A DNA stretch of 64,000 bases from CAZABP01 sp964483245 (GTDB lineage: Bacteria; Planctomycetota; UBA1135; UBA2386), in contig CAZABP010000003.1 of the NCBI GenBank assembly GCA_964483245.1, forward strand, positions 146,432 through 210,431, written 5' to 3'. The notes below the pieces were generated by a model. It saw only the letters and a program-made list of their open reading frames with translations. It had not been told where the DNA came from and did not search any database. This document shows positions 43,479 to 52,801 of the stretch, piece after piece (position 1 is the first letter of the stretch; each line of letters opens with the position of its first letter). Position numbers and translations under genes: made by a program.

Positions 43479-45653
43479 ATGAGCCACCGCCGGATCGTCG
43501 CACTCGCGCTCTTCGTCCTCGCGCCAGCGATTGGATCGCTCACGCTCACGCGACATGCACCCGGCCAGAGTGGCTGGTACGTGTCGCGGACCCCGACCAC
43601 ACTCAACGTCATCACGATGACCTACGACGTGTTGCGCGAACGCGTCGTGATGGTCACGACGCCACCGGGACCAGGGACGCACGTGTTCCAGACGTGGGAG
43701 TGGGACGGGAGTCACTGGCATCAGCGGGGCGCGTTCCCGCAGGTCGTCAACCGCGGGACGATCTACTTCGACTGGGTGCGTGCGCGCTGTTCCTTCCTGG
43801 AGTCGGGTGCGCCGCTGCGACTATGGGAGTGGGACGGTCTGCGGTGGTCGCCTCGGTTCTGCCCAGGGCCGCCGCCGGTCTCATCCTGGATGGCGCTTGC
43901 GTACGACCACTTGCGTTCGCGGCTCGTGTTGTTCGGTGGCGTCGACGCGAATGGCAAACCGAGCACCGACACGTGGGAATGGGACGGCCAGACCTGGACG
44001 CGGCGGGCTCCATCCCGGAACCCGCCTGCAACTCCGTTCGGCGCGATGGCATTCGACTCGCGCCGCGCACGAGCGGTGTGGTTCGGTGGTGCCGCGGAGA
44101 CGTGGGAGTGGGACGGAAATGACTGGCATCCGATGGCGCCGTCGCAGGCTCCGCCGAGCCCGCTCTGGTGCTCGCTCGCTTACGACTGGCGGCGCGGCCG
44201 CGTGGTGCTGTGTGGCGAGACGTCGCCGAATACATGGGAGTGGGACGGCAAGGACTGGCATTCGATCTCCGGTTCCCTGCCCGCCGGACAACGAGCTTTC
44301 ACGCAGTGCGCGTACGACATCCGGCGCGGAGTCGTCGTGCACGTGCTCGGCTCCTACGACAAGCGAACCTGGACTTGGGACGGCAGCAACTGGGTCGATC
44401 GTTCGCCAACCGAGGAACTCTCCGCGGTCGGCGGGCAACGGCTTGCGTACTCTCCGCCGTCGGGCCGCGTCCTCTCGTTCGGTGGCCGCACCGACAGCGA
44501 GTTGTGGAATTCCACATTCGAGTGGGACGGGCGGACCTGGCGCGAGTTGCAGCCGGCGACTCGCCCGGCAGCGCGCATGTTCGCTGCATTGGCGACCGAC
44601 ACTTCACGTGGTCGCATCGTGATGTTCGGTGGGCTCGGGGTGGGGGGCACGCTGCAAGACACGTGGGAATGGGACGGCGTGAACTGGCACCAGCGCACCC
44701 CTCCGGGAGCCATCCCGCCACCGCGCGCCGAGCATGCGATGGCCTATGACTCGGTGCGCAAGCGGGTCGTGCTCTATGGTGGCGTTGCTGCGTACCCGAA
44801 CTACAACGCGATCCACTACGGCGACACGTGGGAGTGGGACGGCCAGAGCTGGACGCGATTGAACCCGGCTTCCCGGCCAGGCATCCGCCGCGGCCACGTG
44901 ATGGCCTACGACGAAGCACGCCAGCGGGTCGTGTTCTTCGGCGGCGTCGAGCTGACGAATACGAACCACATGACGACCTGGGAATGGGATGGCGTGGACT
45001 GGAGGCAGGCCGCAAGCGCGGGACCCCTGCCGCGTGTCGGCGCCGGGATGGTCTACAACACGGATCGCAGGCGCGTGCAGATGTTCGGCGGCTTGCACTG
45101 GGGCACGGCCAGGACGTTGGACGACCTGTGGGAATGGGACGGACAGTCCTGGGGCAAGCTCGCGACGGCGCCGGTTTCCTCCACGGATCACGGCATCGCA
45201 TTCGATCCGAACCTGCAGCGCATCGTGATCTCGGGCCAGCGCACGCTCTGGTACGGCGATCACGTCGACACCGTCAGCGCGAGCTACGGCAATGGCTGTA
45301 CCGGAAGCGCGCTCGGGCCTGTGCTGCTGTGCGATGAGCCATGGATCAGCCACTCGAGGTTCGCGCTGGGCGTCTACCACGGTCGGCCGGCGTCGCCATG
45401 CGTGTTCGGCTTGTCGGCCGGATCACGCACGCTCGCGCTCGGTGGCGGGTGTTCGCTGTATCTCGCCGATCCGATGGTTCCGATCGGTGTCTCGACGAAC
45501 AGCGATGGAACGGCAGTGTTGCCGCTCGGATTGCCGTACGACCGCACGCTGCGCGGGATCACGCTGTACGCGCAGGGTTTCGTTACAGATCCGCAGGGGC
45601 CGATTCTCGGTTTGACGTTCACCTCCGGCCGGAAGCTCGTCGTCGGCGACTGA
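43479..45653 (+). CDS. secreted Kelch-type repeat protein, paralogue
   Basis: This is a 724-residue exported protein with signal peptide MSHRRIVALALFVLAPAIG, preceded by a good ribosome binding site (AGAGG at 43468-43472). The repeat region has about eleven DTWEWDG..W units, some degenerate at the front. The C-terminal module runs from GNGCTGSALGPVL to FTSGRKLVVGD. It is tandem with the gene ending at 43408 and followed by a truncated Uma2 gene. A tandem duplication of an ancestral gene is the simplest reading. Confidence 0.8.
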   Translation: MSHRRIVALALFVLAPAIGSLTLTRHAPGQSGWYVSRTPTTLNVITMTYDVLRERVVMVTTPPGPGTHVFQTWEWDGSHWHQRGAFPQVVNRGTIYFDWVRARCSFLESGAPLRLWEWDGLRWSPRFCPGPPPVSSWMALAYDHLRSRLVLFGGVDANGKPSTDTWEWDGQTWTRRAPSRNPPATPFGAMAFDSRRARAVWFGGAAETWEWDGNDWHPMAPSQAPPSPLWCSLAYDWRRGRVVLCGETSPNTWEWDGKDWHSISGSLPAGQRAFTQCAYDIRRGVVVHVLGSYDKRTWTWDGSNWVDRSPTEELSAVGGQRLAYSPPSGRVLSFGGRTDSELWNSTFEWDGRTWRELQPATRPAARMFAALATDTSRGRIVMFGGLGVGGTLQDTWEWDGVNWHQRTPPGAIPPPRAEHAMAYDSVRKRVVLYGGVAAYPNYNAIHYGDTWEWDGQSWTRLNPASRPGIRRGHVMAYDEARQRVVFFGGVELTNTNHMTTWEWDGVDWRQAASAGPLPRVGAGMVYNTDRRRVQMFGGLHWGTARTLDDLWEWDGQSWGKLATAPVSSTDHGIAFDPNLQRIVISGQRTLWYGDHVDTVSASYGNGCTGSALGPVLLCDEPWISHSRFALGVYHGRPASPCVFGLSAGSRTLALGGGCSLYLADPMVPIGVSTNSDGTAVLPLGLPYDRTLRGITLYAQGFVTDPQGPILGLTFTSGRKLVVGD

Positions 45654-45664
45654 TCCGGCCCGCG

Positions 45665-45895
45665 ATTCCGTTCCCGTCTCCGGACGACATCTGGAGCCAT
45701 GCTGCTGCGAAGACCCGCCAATGGCTCGCGGCCGGCACACGTGCAGTCTGGCCGCTCGACCCAGGCTTGCGCGAGATCCATCGGCTCCGTGCCGGCGCCC
45801 CGCCACAGCGTCTGTGCGACGGCGACGAGCTCACGAGCGGGCTCCTGCCCGGCTTCCGTGTCGATGTGATTGCAATGCTCGGTCCGCGCGCCTGA
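45665..45895 (+). pseudogene. truncated Uma2-family nuclease remnant (C-terminal part)
   Basis: The frame ending at the TGA 45893-45895 encodes about 76 residues. They align well with the C-terminal half of the intact Uma2 protein at 50194-50769: SPDDIW..AAAKTRQWLAAGTRAVWPLDP.LREIHRLRAGAPPQRLCDGDELTSGLLPGF corresponds to SPNDRW..LEAKSRQWFAFGVRELWIADP.LGEIRVLRDGEAPQVFGSGDELRSALLPGF. The N-terminal half and the PD-(D/E)XK front residues are absent, and the preceding Kelch-type stop lies only 11 bases upstream in another frame. It is therefore a gene fragment left by deletion or by insertion of the Kelch-type genes. Confidence 0.75.
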
Positions 45896-45941
45896 GCGCC
45901 CTGCCCTTGCGGCACGCACACGATGCGCCTACGCCTGCGGC

Positions 45942-48284
45942 ATGGCATCCGCGGCGCGCAGCGAGCCGTTCGTCGATCCGGTGTGTGGCATGCAGGTCGC
46001 CCCGGACACGGAGCTGCGGCATGAGCACGAAGGCATCGAGTACGGGTTCTGCAATCCGGGCTGCCTGCGGCGGTTCCGTGCGGATCCGCAGCGCTACGTC
46101 GACGTGCAGCCAACGGATGACGGAGCGCCGTCCACCGACACGCGCGAATACACCTGCCCGATGCACCCCGAGATCGTGCAGCGCGGTCCGGGCTCCTGCC
46201 CGATCTGCGGCATGGCACTCGAGCCGCGCATGCCGGACGCATCCGACGAGCCGGATCCGGAGCTGGTCAGCATGCGCTGGCGGTTCTGGACTGCGACGGC
46301 ACTGACCGCCCCGCTGGTCGCACTGGTGATGCTCGACCACGCGCTCGGTGGGCCGATCGCGCATGCACTCGGAGCAGGGTTCGGCTGGTTGCAGCTCGTG
46401 CTCGCCGCGCCGGTCTGCACGTGGCTCGCGTGGCCGTTCTTCGTGCGCGGCGTCGAGGGCGCGCGCCGCGGCAGTCCGAACATGTTCACGCTGATCGGGC
46501 TCGGCGTCGCGGCTGCATTCCTGCACGGGCTGGTCGCGGTCGTCGCGCCCGCGCTGTTTCCGCCGCAGTTCCGCGCGCACGACGGCAGCGTGCCGGTCTA
46601 CTTCGAAGCGGCCGCGATGATCGTGACGCTCGTGTTGCTCGGGCAGTGGCTCGAGCTGCGCGCGCGCGGCCGTACCGGTGCGGCGATCCGCGAGCTGTTG
46701 GGCCTGGCGCCGAAGACTGCGCGGCGCATCGACGCCGATGGCCGCGAGCGCGAAGTCCCGATCGGCGAGATCCAGGTGGACGACCGGCTGCGGATCCGGC
46801 CGGGCGAGAAGGTCCCGGTCGACGGCGTGGTCGAGGACGGCGAAGGCGTCGTCGACGAAGCGCTGGTGACCGGCGAACCGATCCCGGCGGAACGTGGGCC
46901 GGGCGACCGGCTGGTCGGCGGCACGATCCTGCGCGACGGCACGCTGCGCATGCGTGCCGAGAAGGTCGGCAGCGAGACGCTGCTCGCACGCATCGTGGCG
47001 CTGGTTGCGCAGGCACAGCGCAGCCGCGCGCCGATGCAGCGGCTGGCCGACCGCGTCGCGAAGTACTTCGTGCCGGCGGTCGTCGCCGCGGCCGTGATCA
47101 CGTTCGTGGCGTGGGCCGTGGTCGGCCCAGAGCCGCGGTTTGCGCACGCGCTGTTGCAGGCGGTCTCGGTCCTGATCATTGCGTGCCCTTGCGCGCTCGG
47201 GCTCGCCACGCCGCTGTCGATCATGGTCGCGACCGGACGCGGTGCCTTGGGCGGGATCCTGTTCCGCAACGCGGAGGCGATCGAGCGGCTGGCGGCGGTC
47301 GACACGTTGGTGCTCGACAAGACCGGGACGCTCACACTCGGACGCCCGGAGCTGGTGGAGCTCGGCACGCAAGGAATGGCCGAGCCGGAGCTGCTGCGTC
47401 TCGCGGGGTCGCTCGAGCAGGGCAGCACACATCCGATTGCGATCGCGGTCTTGCGCGCGGCAGAGACGCGCGGGCTCGAACTGACGGCACCGCAGGAGTT
47501 CGTGTCCGAGACCGGCCGTGGTGTGCGCGGGCGCGTCGACGCGCGCGAGGTCGCCATCGGCTCGGCGGCGTTCCTGCGCGACCGCGGTGCGGCGACCGAA
47601 GCCATGCAGGGGGACGCCGAGACGCAGCGTGCGCGTGGCCGCAGCGTGCTGTTCGTCGCGGTCGACGGCGAAGCGGCCGGCTGGCTCGCGATCGCCGATC
47701 CGATCCGCGAGTCGACTCCGGCCGCGCTGGCGGAGCTGCGTGAGCAAGGGCTTCGCCTGCACCTCGCGACCGGCGATCACGAGCGGACCGCGCGCGCGAT
47801 CGCCGGCGAACTGGGCATCGACGACATCGCCGCCGAAGTGACGCCGGACCAGAAGGTCGCGCTCGTACATCGACTGCAGCAGGAAGGCGCGACCGTCGCG
47901 ATGGCCGGCGATGGGATCAACGACGCGCCGGCGCTCGCGGCCGCCGACGTCGGCATCGCGATCGGCACCGGGGCCGACGTCGCGATCGAGAGCGCGCCGG
48001 TGACGCTGGTGCGCGGCGATCCGCGCGGGATCGCGCAGGCGCGCCGGCTCAGCAAGTTCACGCTGCGCAACATCCGGCAGAACCTGTTCTTCGCGTTCAT
48101 CTACAACGCGCTCGGCGTCCCGTTGGCGGCCGGGGTGCTCTATCCGTGGACCGGGTTCGTGCCGGGCCCGGTGTTCGCCGCCGCGGCGATGAGTCTCAGC
48201 TCGGTGTCGGTGATCGGGAACGCGCTGCGGCTGCGGCGCGTGGAGCTGCATCGCGCGCAGGATTCTGCGCGCCGCGGCGGCTAG
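45942..48284 (+). CDS. copA: copper-translocating P-type ATPase with YHS and heavy-metal-binding domains
   Basis: This 780-residue membrane pump exports Cu(I) using ATP. It has an N-terminal YHS domain with DPVCGMQV at 12-19, then a heavy-metal-binding domain with CPMHPE (72-77) and CPICGM (86-91). The P1B core follows: TGEP, the CPC transport motif at 415-417, phosphorylation site DKTGT at about 459, STHPIA and GDGINDAPAL at about 656. The last helices contain a YN motif and MSLSS, the P1B-1 copper signature. The usual CXXC HMA domain is replaced by YHS and HMBD. TMTC-like gene follows 9 bases later. Metal specificity is inferred from the TM7/TM8 residues. Confidence 0.9.
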   Translation: MASAARSEPFVDPVCGMQVAPDTELRHEHEGIEYGFCNPGCLRRFRADPQRYVDVQPTDDGAPSTDTREYTCPMHPEIVQRGPGSCPICGMALEPRMPDASDEPDPELVSMRWRFWTATALTAPLVALVMLDHALGGPIAHALGAGFGWLQLVLAAPVCTWLAWPFFVRGVEGARRGSPNMFTLIGLGVAAAFLHGLVAVVAPALFPPQFRAHDGSVPVYFEAAAMIVTLVLLGQWLELRARGRTGAAIRELLGLAPKTARRIDADGREREVPIGEIQVDDRLRIRPGEKVPVDGVVEDGEGVVDEALVTGEPIPAERGPGDRLVGGTILRDGTLRMRAEKVGSETLLARIVALVAQAQRSRAPMQRLADRVAKYFVPAVVAAAVITFVAWAVVGPEPRFAHALLQAVSVLIIACPCALGLATPLSIMVATGRGALGGILFRNAEAIERLAAVDTLVLDKTGTLTLGRPELVELGTQGMAEPELLRLAGSLEQGSTHPIAIAVLRAAETRGLELTAPQEFVSETGRGVRGRVDAREVAIGSAAFLRDRGAATEAMQGDAETQRARGRSVLFVAVDGEAAGWLAIADPIRESTPAALAELREQGLRLHLATGDHERTARAIAGELGIDDIAAEVTPDQKVALVHRLQQEGATVAMAGDGINDAPALAAADVGIAIGTGADVAIESAPVTLVRGDPRGIAQARRLSKFTLRNIRQNLFFAFIYNALGVPLAAGVLYPWTGFVPGPVFAAAAMSLSSVSVIGNALRLRRVELHRAQDSARRGG

Positions 48285-48293
48285 AACGCGGGC

Positions 48294-50120
48294 ATGCCGT
48301 CCTGGTTCGCCGCGCATCCACACCGGACGCTGCTCGCGATCCTGCTGCTGGCATTCCTGGTCTACGCACCAGCGCTCGGCAACGAGTTCGTCATGGACGG
48401 CAAGGTGCTGGTCCAGATCGAGGGGAATCCGAATCCGAACCGGCTCGTCGCCGAGCTGCAGCCGCTCGGTGAGTACTTCTCACGCCACTACTGGTTCAGC
48501 GTCGGCGAGACGAGCAATCTGTACCGTCCGGTCACGATCCTCAGCTATGCGCTGACGCGTGCCTGGCTCGCGCCGCTGTGTGGCGATCACGCGCTGGCGC
48601 AGCACCTGGTGAACCTGCTGCTGCATGTCGGTGCGACGGCGCTGGTGTGCGCACTGGTGCGCCGCGCCGGTGCGACCGTCGCCGCCGCGCTCGCTGCGAC
48701 GCTCGTGTTCGGGTTGCACGCGATCCACAGCGAAGTGGTCGCCGGGATCGTCGGGCGTGCCGAGTTGCTCGGGTTCGTCTGCGGTGCCGGCGGGGTGCTG
48801 CTCGCGCTGCGCGGCGGCTGGCTGGGGCTTGCGGCGGCGTCGGGACTGTTCTTCCTCGCTGCCTGCGCGAAGGAGAGCGCACTGCCGTGGCCGCTGGTGA
48901 TCCCGCTGGTCCTGGTGTGTCGCGCATGGACGGAGCACCGTGCCGCGCCGCTGCGACCGGTGCTGGTGACAGCAATGCGCACGGTCGCGCTCACGGCGCT
49001 GCCGGCCTGGGTGCTGTTCTTGTGGCTGCGCGCGATGGCGCTCGCGGATCTCGGCGAACCACCGTCCGTCGCACACGCGATGAACCCGCTCGCCACGGCC
49101 GACCCGGTGACGCGGATCGCAACGGCGCTGGTGACGCAGGTGTATGGGCTCTGGCAGACGCTGTTCCCGTTCCGGTTGACCAGCGACTACGGCGCGCACA
49201 CGTTCACGCTGCGCACGAGCCTGATCGATCCGATGGCGCTCGGGTCGCTGTTGTTGCTGGCGACCCTCGCCGCAGGCGCCTGGATCGTGCGCCGGCGGCA
49301 TCCGCTGCTGGCACTGGCGGGCGCGTGGTTCTTCGGGTTCACGCTGGTCACGGCGAACCTGCTGTTCCCGACCGGGACGATCTACGGGGAGCGGCTGTAC
49401 TACACGCCAAGCCTCGCCGCCTCGGTGTTGGCCGCATGGTTGTGCATGCGCGCGGCGAACCGCCGCGCGTTCGCGGCCGCCCTCGCGGTCTGGTCGGTCG
49501 CCTGCGCCGCCGTGATCCTCGAGCGGAATCCGTACTGGGCCGACGACGCGGCGCTGTACCTGGGCGACGTCGGGGTGAATCCGCGCTCGTCGCGTCTGCA
49601 CGTGGCGGCGGCCAACATCCTGCTCGATCAGGGCCAGCCGCAGCAGGCGCTGGCGCACCTCGAGCAGGCGGTCGCCGTCGTGCCGGAGCATGCTGCCGCC
49701 TGGGCGAATCTGGCGGCAGTCCGGCTGCAGCTCGGGGATCGAGCAGGTGGTGAGGCGGCGTTGCGGCGTGGGCTCGCGGCGACCTGGATCCAGCGCGAGG
49801 ACGCAGTCGTGCTGCACCTGAATCTCGCGCGGGTGCTCAGCGACACGGGACGCGCGCGGGAGGCATACGCCGAGCTCGCGCGGTTCGCAGCGACGCGGCG
49901 CGACGAGCCGGTGATCTGGCAGACGCTGCTCGAGGTCGCGCCGCCCGAGCTGCCGGCACCGGAGCGCGCGCGGATCCAGCTCGCGCTCGCGGAGTCGCTC
50001 GCGGCGCAAGGGTACGCGGAGGATGCGCGGCGTTGGTTCGCGCAGGTGCTGTCACTGCCGGGGCTGGATCCCGAGGTTGCACGACGGGCACGGGCAGGGC
50101 TCGCGGCGATCACCCGCTGA
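48294..50120 (+). CDS. TMTC-like polytopic glycosyltransferase with TPR repeats
   Basis: This 608-residue membrane protein has about eleven hydrophobic segments over residues 1-420, followed by TPR repeats (residues 430-600). Its membrane part resembles the DUF1736/TMTC family: FGLHAIHSEVVAGIVGRAELLG near residue 140 is characteristic, and an early NEFVMDG segment (27-33) sits where acidic catalytic residues occur in related O-mannosyltransferases. TMTC proteins are best known in eukaryotes, where they transfer mannose to cadherins in the ER; bacterial homologues are of unknown function. The assignment comes from recalled motifs. Confidence 0.75.
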   Translation: MPSWFAAHPHRTLLAILLLAFLVYAPALGNEFVMDGKVLVQIEGNPNPNRLVAELQPLGEYFSRHYWFSVGETSNLYRPVTILSYALTRAWLAPLCGDHALAQHLVNLLLHVGATALVCALVRRAGATVAAALAATLVFGLHAIHSEVVAGIVGRAELLGFVCGAGGVLLALRGGWLGLAAASGLFFLAACAKESALPWPLVIPLVLVCRAWTEHRAAPLRPVLVTAMRTVALTALPAWVLFLWLRAMALADLGEPPSVAHAMNPLATADPVTRIATALVTQVYGLWQTLFPFRLTSDYGAHTFTLRTSLIDPMALGSLLLLATLAAGAWIVRRRHPLLALAGAWFFGFTLVTANLLFPTGTIYGERLYYTPSLAASVLAAWLCMRAANRRAFAAALAVWSVACAAVILERNPYWADDAALYLGDVGVNPRSSRLHVAAANILLDQGQPQQALAHLEQAVAVVPEHAAAWANLAAVRLQLGDRAGGEAALRRGLAATWIQREDAVVLHLNLARVLSDTGRAREAYAELARFAATRRDEPVIWQTLLEVAPPELPAPERARIQLALAESLAAQGYAEDARRWFAQVLSLPGLDPEVARRARAGLAAITR

Positions 50121-50153
50121 ACGGATTTCCGTCGCGGAATCGCGTGTCTCGTT

Positions 50154-50178
50154 GCATGCAGTCGGAGGTCCTGCATGC
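50154..50178 (+). other. small perfect hairpin upstream of the Uma2 gene
   Basis: The 8-base arms at 50154-50161 and 50171-50178 are perfectly complementary (GCATGCAG/CTGCATGC) around a 9-base loop that includes GGAGG. It lies 33 bases after the TMTC-like stop and 16 bases before the Uma2 ATG. It could be a terminator or a leader structure; no T-tract follows. Confidence 0.4.
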
Positions 50179-50193
50179 CCCGAGACGTGAGCT

Positions 50194-50769
50194 ATGATTC
50201 CGACCCGCGTGAGTCGACCGAGGGTTTCCGCAGAACTCATGACTGCCGAGCAGTTCCTGCAGAGCGAGCAGCCGCCGCGCTGTGAGCTGATCCGCGGGCA
50301 GGTGGTCGAGCTGATGCCGCCGGGCGCAGAGCACGGGCTCGTCGTCGCGTCGATCGCGACGATCCTCGGTCCGTTCCTCCATCTGCATCGGCTCGGCAAG
50401 CTGCTGGCCGGGGATCCTGGCTTCGTGCTCACGCGCGGACCGGACACGGTCCGCGCGCCGGATCTCGCATTTCTTGCCGCCGAGCGCATCGGAGCGACCG
50501 GCGTGCCGATCGGGTTCGCCGACATCCCACCGGATCTCGCCATCGAGGTCGTCTCGCCGAACGACCGGTGGACGGAGCTCGAAGCGAAGTCGCGGCAGTG
50601 GTTCGCATTCGGCGTCCGCGAGCTGTGGATCGCCGACCCGCAGCTCGGTGAGATCCGCGTACTGCGCGACGGTGAAGCGCCGCAGGTGTTCGGCAGCGGC
50701 GACGAGCTCCGGAGCGCGCTGCTGCCGGGCTTCACGGCACCGGTGCAGGCGCTGCTCGGCCGCGCCTGA
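50194..50769 (+). CDS. Uma2-family (DUF820) PD-(D/E)XK endonuclease-like protein
   Basis: This 191-residue protein belongs to the Uma2 family, a PD-(D/E)XK nuclease-like fold common in multiple copies in some bacteria. The family core is visible: RCELIRGQVVELMPPG (with the early Glu), VRAPDLAFLA (catalytic Asp), and LAIEVVSPND...EAKSRQW (EXK-like). The start is uncertain: ATG 50194 is used, but ATG 50239 begins at the more usual family N-terminus (MTAEQFLQ). A truncated paralogue lies at 45665-45895. Confidence 0.83.
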   Translation: MIPTRVSRPRVSAELMTAEQFLQSEQPPRCELIRGQVVELMPPGAEHGLVVASIATILGPFLHLHRLGKLLAGDPGFVLTRGPDTVRAPDLAFLAAERIGATGVPIGFADIPPDLAIEVVSPNDRWTELEAKSRQWFAFGVRELWIADPQLGEIRVLRDGEAPQVFGSGDELRSALLPGFTAPVQALLGRA

Positions 50770-50848
50770 GGGTGCGGGGCCTGCGCTACGGCGCCGTCCG
50801 ATCGCACGCTTCCCGGCACCCGTGGCTCCGGCTACCGTCGCGCGGCGC

Positions 50849-51523
50849 ATGCGCAAGCTGCTCCGTGGCATCGTCGACTTCCGGACCGGCCTGACGCCGG
50901 AGCGGCGGGAGCGGCTCGCCCGACTTGCGCTCGGGCAGTCCCCGGACGCGATGCTGATCTGCTGCTCCGACAGCCGCGTCGCGCCGAACGTGTTCGCCTC
51001 GACGGAGCCGGGGGATCTGTTCGTCGTGCGCAACCCGGGCAACCTGATCGCGCCGTGCGATGCCGATGGGCACTCGGTCCACGATGAGGCAGAAGCCGCC
51101 GCGATCGAGTTCGCGACGCTGGCACTCGGCGTGCGCGACATCGTGATCTGCGGCCACAGCAGTTGCGGCGCGATGCTGGCGCTGTTCCAAGGCAACGTCA
51201 TCGACGGTGCGGCGCACCTGGCCACCTGGATCCGCCACGGCGAGCCGGCGCTGGCGCAACTGCGGGCCGGCGCGGCGCTGGCACCGGAGCTGCCGCCGCA
51301 GGACCAGCTGTCGCAGCTGAACGTGCTGGCCCAGCTGATGCACCTGCGCAGCTACCGGGTCGTGCGAGAGCGCGAAGAGGCCGGCCGGCTGAATCTGCAC
51401 GGGTGGTGGTACGACATCGCGCGGGCCGAGGTCTCGGCGTTCGAGCCGGAGTTGCGCCGGTTCGTCCCGATCGACGAGGAGGTCGCGTCCCGGATCCTCG
51501 CGCGCCTCGCGCAGAGGTCGTAG
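50849..51523 (+). CDS. beta-class carbonic anhydrase
   Basis: This 224-residue soluble enzyme interconverts carbon dioxide and bicarbonate. The zinc ligands and active-site pair of the beta class are present: C39, D41 and R43 in CCSDSR, and H103 and C106 in CGHSSCG. The ORF can be extended upstream but ATG 50849 gives normal length. It follows the Uma2 gene by 79 bases and may be a separate transcription unit. Its context gives no sign of a specific pathway. Confidence 0.93.
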   Translation: MRKLLRGIVDFRTGLTPERRERLARLALGQSPDAMLICCSDSRVAPNVFASTEPGDLFVVRNPGNLIAPCDADGHSVHDEAEAAAIEFATLALGVRDIVICGHSSCGAMLALFQGNVIDGAAHLATWIRHGEPALAQLRAGAALAPELPPQDQLSQLNVLAQLMHLRSYRVVREREEAGRLNLHGWWYDIARAEVSAFEPELRRFVPIDEEVASRILARLAQRS

Positions 51524-51906
51524 GCCGCCCCCTCGACCGCCCGGTCAGACTGCCGGCGGGTCGGTCAGCGTGATCCACCGCCGGGGCGGCGGGTCGGCCA
51601 CCTCCTGCGGCTGGCTGGACAGCGATGGGCGGAGTTCGGGCCCAGGGGTTGGGACCGGCGGCAACGCAGCTTCGGGATCCATGCGGCTTCCGAGACGGGT
51701 ATCGACGGACTTCCGGCCGCCGCGGCGGGCCTCGTCGCCCGCGTTGCGGCCACCGGTTCCGTGCGGCCAGCCGACCGCCGGTGACCACCGAAAACTCCGC
51801 ACGACCCGGGTACGGGCTGTGACAAGCGCTTTACCTGCGCCGGCAGAGCTGGTGGGCCTTTCGCTCGTAGATTGCCCGACCAACCATCCTGGAAAGGAAC
51901 TCTCCA
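51524..51906. other. 383-base stretch with no confident gene
   Basis: The only open frames are GC-driven. A minus-strand frame ending at 51545 reads MDPEAALPPVPTPG... (45 residues from an ATG at 51682), proline-rich and without support. The last 80 bases hold the leader of the following secreted protein gene, with GAAAGGAA (51891-51898) as ribosome binding site before the ATG at 51907. No promoter is clearly recognisable. Confidence 0.4.
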
Positions 51907-52737
51907 ATGACGATCCGCATCCTCACGGTCGCTGCTGCTCTTGCCCTGCCGGTTCTTGCGCAGGACCCGAGGCCGGCGAGCGCTCCCGCAGTTCAGGCTG
52001 TTTCGGCCGAGACCGAGAACATGTTCTACCGCGCGTTCTATCTCGAGCGCGGCGAGAAGCGCGGCGCCGAAGCGCTGCCGCTGTACGAGAAGTTCCTGGC
52101 GGCAGCGCCGAACCACCGGTTCGCCAAGAAGGCGGCCGAGTCCTGCATCGCGATCCTGAACCAGGACGGCAAGATCGAAGAGGCCGACAAGGTCCGCGAG
52201 AAGTACGCCGCGATCCTGCGCCGCCCGGCAGCCGCCGAGGGTGCAGCCGAGGCGCCCGCGGCGCCGGAGCGCCCGGGCCGCGGACAGCGCGGCGAAGGTG
52301 CGCCGGGTCGCGGACAGATGACCCCCGAGGCACGCGCCGAGCGCGTCGCCGAGCTGAAGAAGCAGCTCGAAGAAGCGAAGGCCGCTGGCAACGACGAGCA
52401 GGTCGCCCGGCTCGAGCGCATGATCCAGATGATGGAGAGCGGCCGCAGCGGCGCCGGCGGCCAGGGTGGTCGCGGCGGGCGCGGCATGGGGATCTTCGGC
52501 GACACCAAGCTCGCCGACATGACCGACGAGCAGCTCGGCCAGTTCAAGAGCGGACTCGATCAGATGAGCGGCTTCATCGACCGGATGCGCGACAACGGCC
52601 AGGCCGAGCGCGCGGACCAACTCGAGAAGTCGATCAGCCAGATCAAGAAGCACCTCGAAGAGGGCAAGAAGGACGAAGCGCAGAAGATCGTCGACGAGAT
52701 GCGCGCGCAGATGCGCAACCGTCGCGGCGATCGCTGA
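51907..52737 (+). CDS. secreted coiled-coil/TPR-like protein
   Basis: This is a 276-residue exported protein with signal peptide MTIRILTVAAALALPVLAQ. A TPR-like helix pair (EALPLYEKFLAAAPNHRFAKKAAESC, about residues 53-79) leads into a low-complexity Ala/Pro/Gly/Arg segment (about 100-135). A charged helix (ERVAELKKQLEEAKAAGNDEQVARLERMI) and a Gly-rich spacer follow, and then a C-terminal helical coiled coil. Function unknown. It stands alone in front of hydantoinase B, separated by a strong hairpin (52802-52839). Confidence 0.7.
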   Translation: MTIRILTVAAALALPVLAQDPRPASAPAVQAVSAETENMFYRAFYLERGEKRGAEALPLYEKFLAAAPNHRFAKKAAESCIAILNQDGKIEEADKVREKYAAILRRPAAAEGAAEAPAAPERPGRGQRGEGAPGRGQMTPEARAERVAELKKQLEEAKAAGNDEQVARLERMIQMMESGRSGAGGQGGRGGRGMGIFGDTKLADMTDEQLGQFKSGLDQMSGFIDRMRDNGQAERADQLEKSISQIKKHLEEGKKDEAQKIVDEMRAQMRNRRGDR

Positions 52738-52801
52738 TCCGTCCGCACCCGAATCACCGCAGCGGACTCGCCCCCTCGCTGCGGGGCGTTCGCTGAACGA
52801 G

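Noticed and set aside
45831..48323. 830-codon minus-strand frame opposite copA
   Set aside because: It is a shadow of the well-supported P-type ATPase gene and has no recognisable motif.
50175..50290. Small frame starting at an ATG near the hairpin before Uma2
   Set aside because: It is about 36 codons, is out of frame with Uma2 and has no supporting feature.
51545..51907. Minus-strand frame of 120 codons in the gap after the carbonic anhydrase
   Set aside because: Proline- and arginine-rich without motif or ribosome binding site; possible but unsupported.
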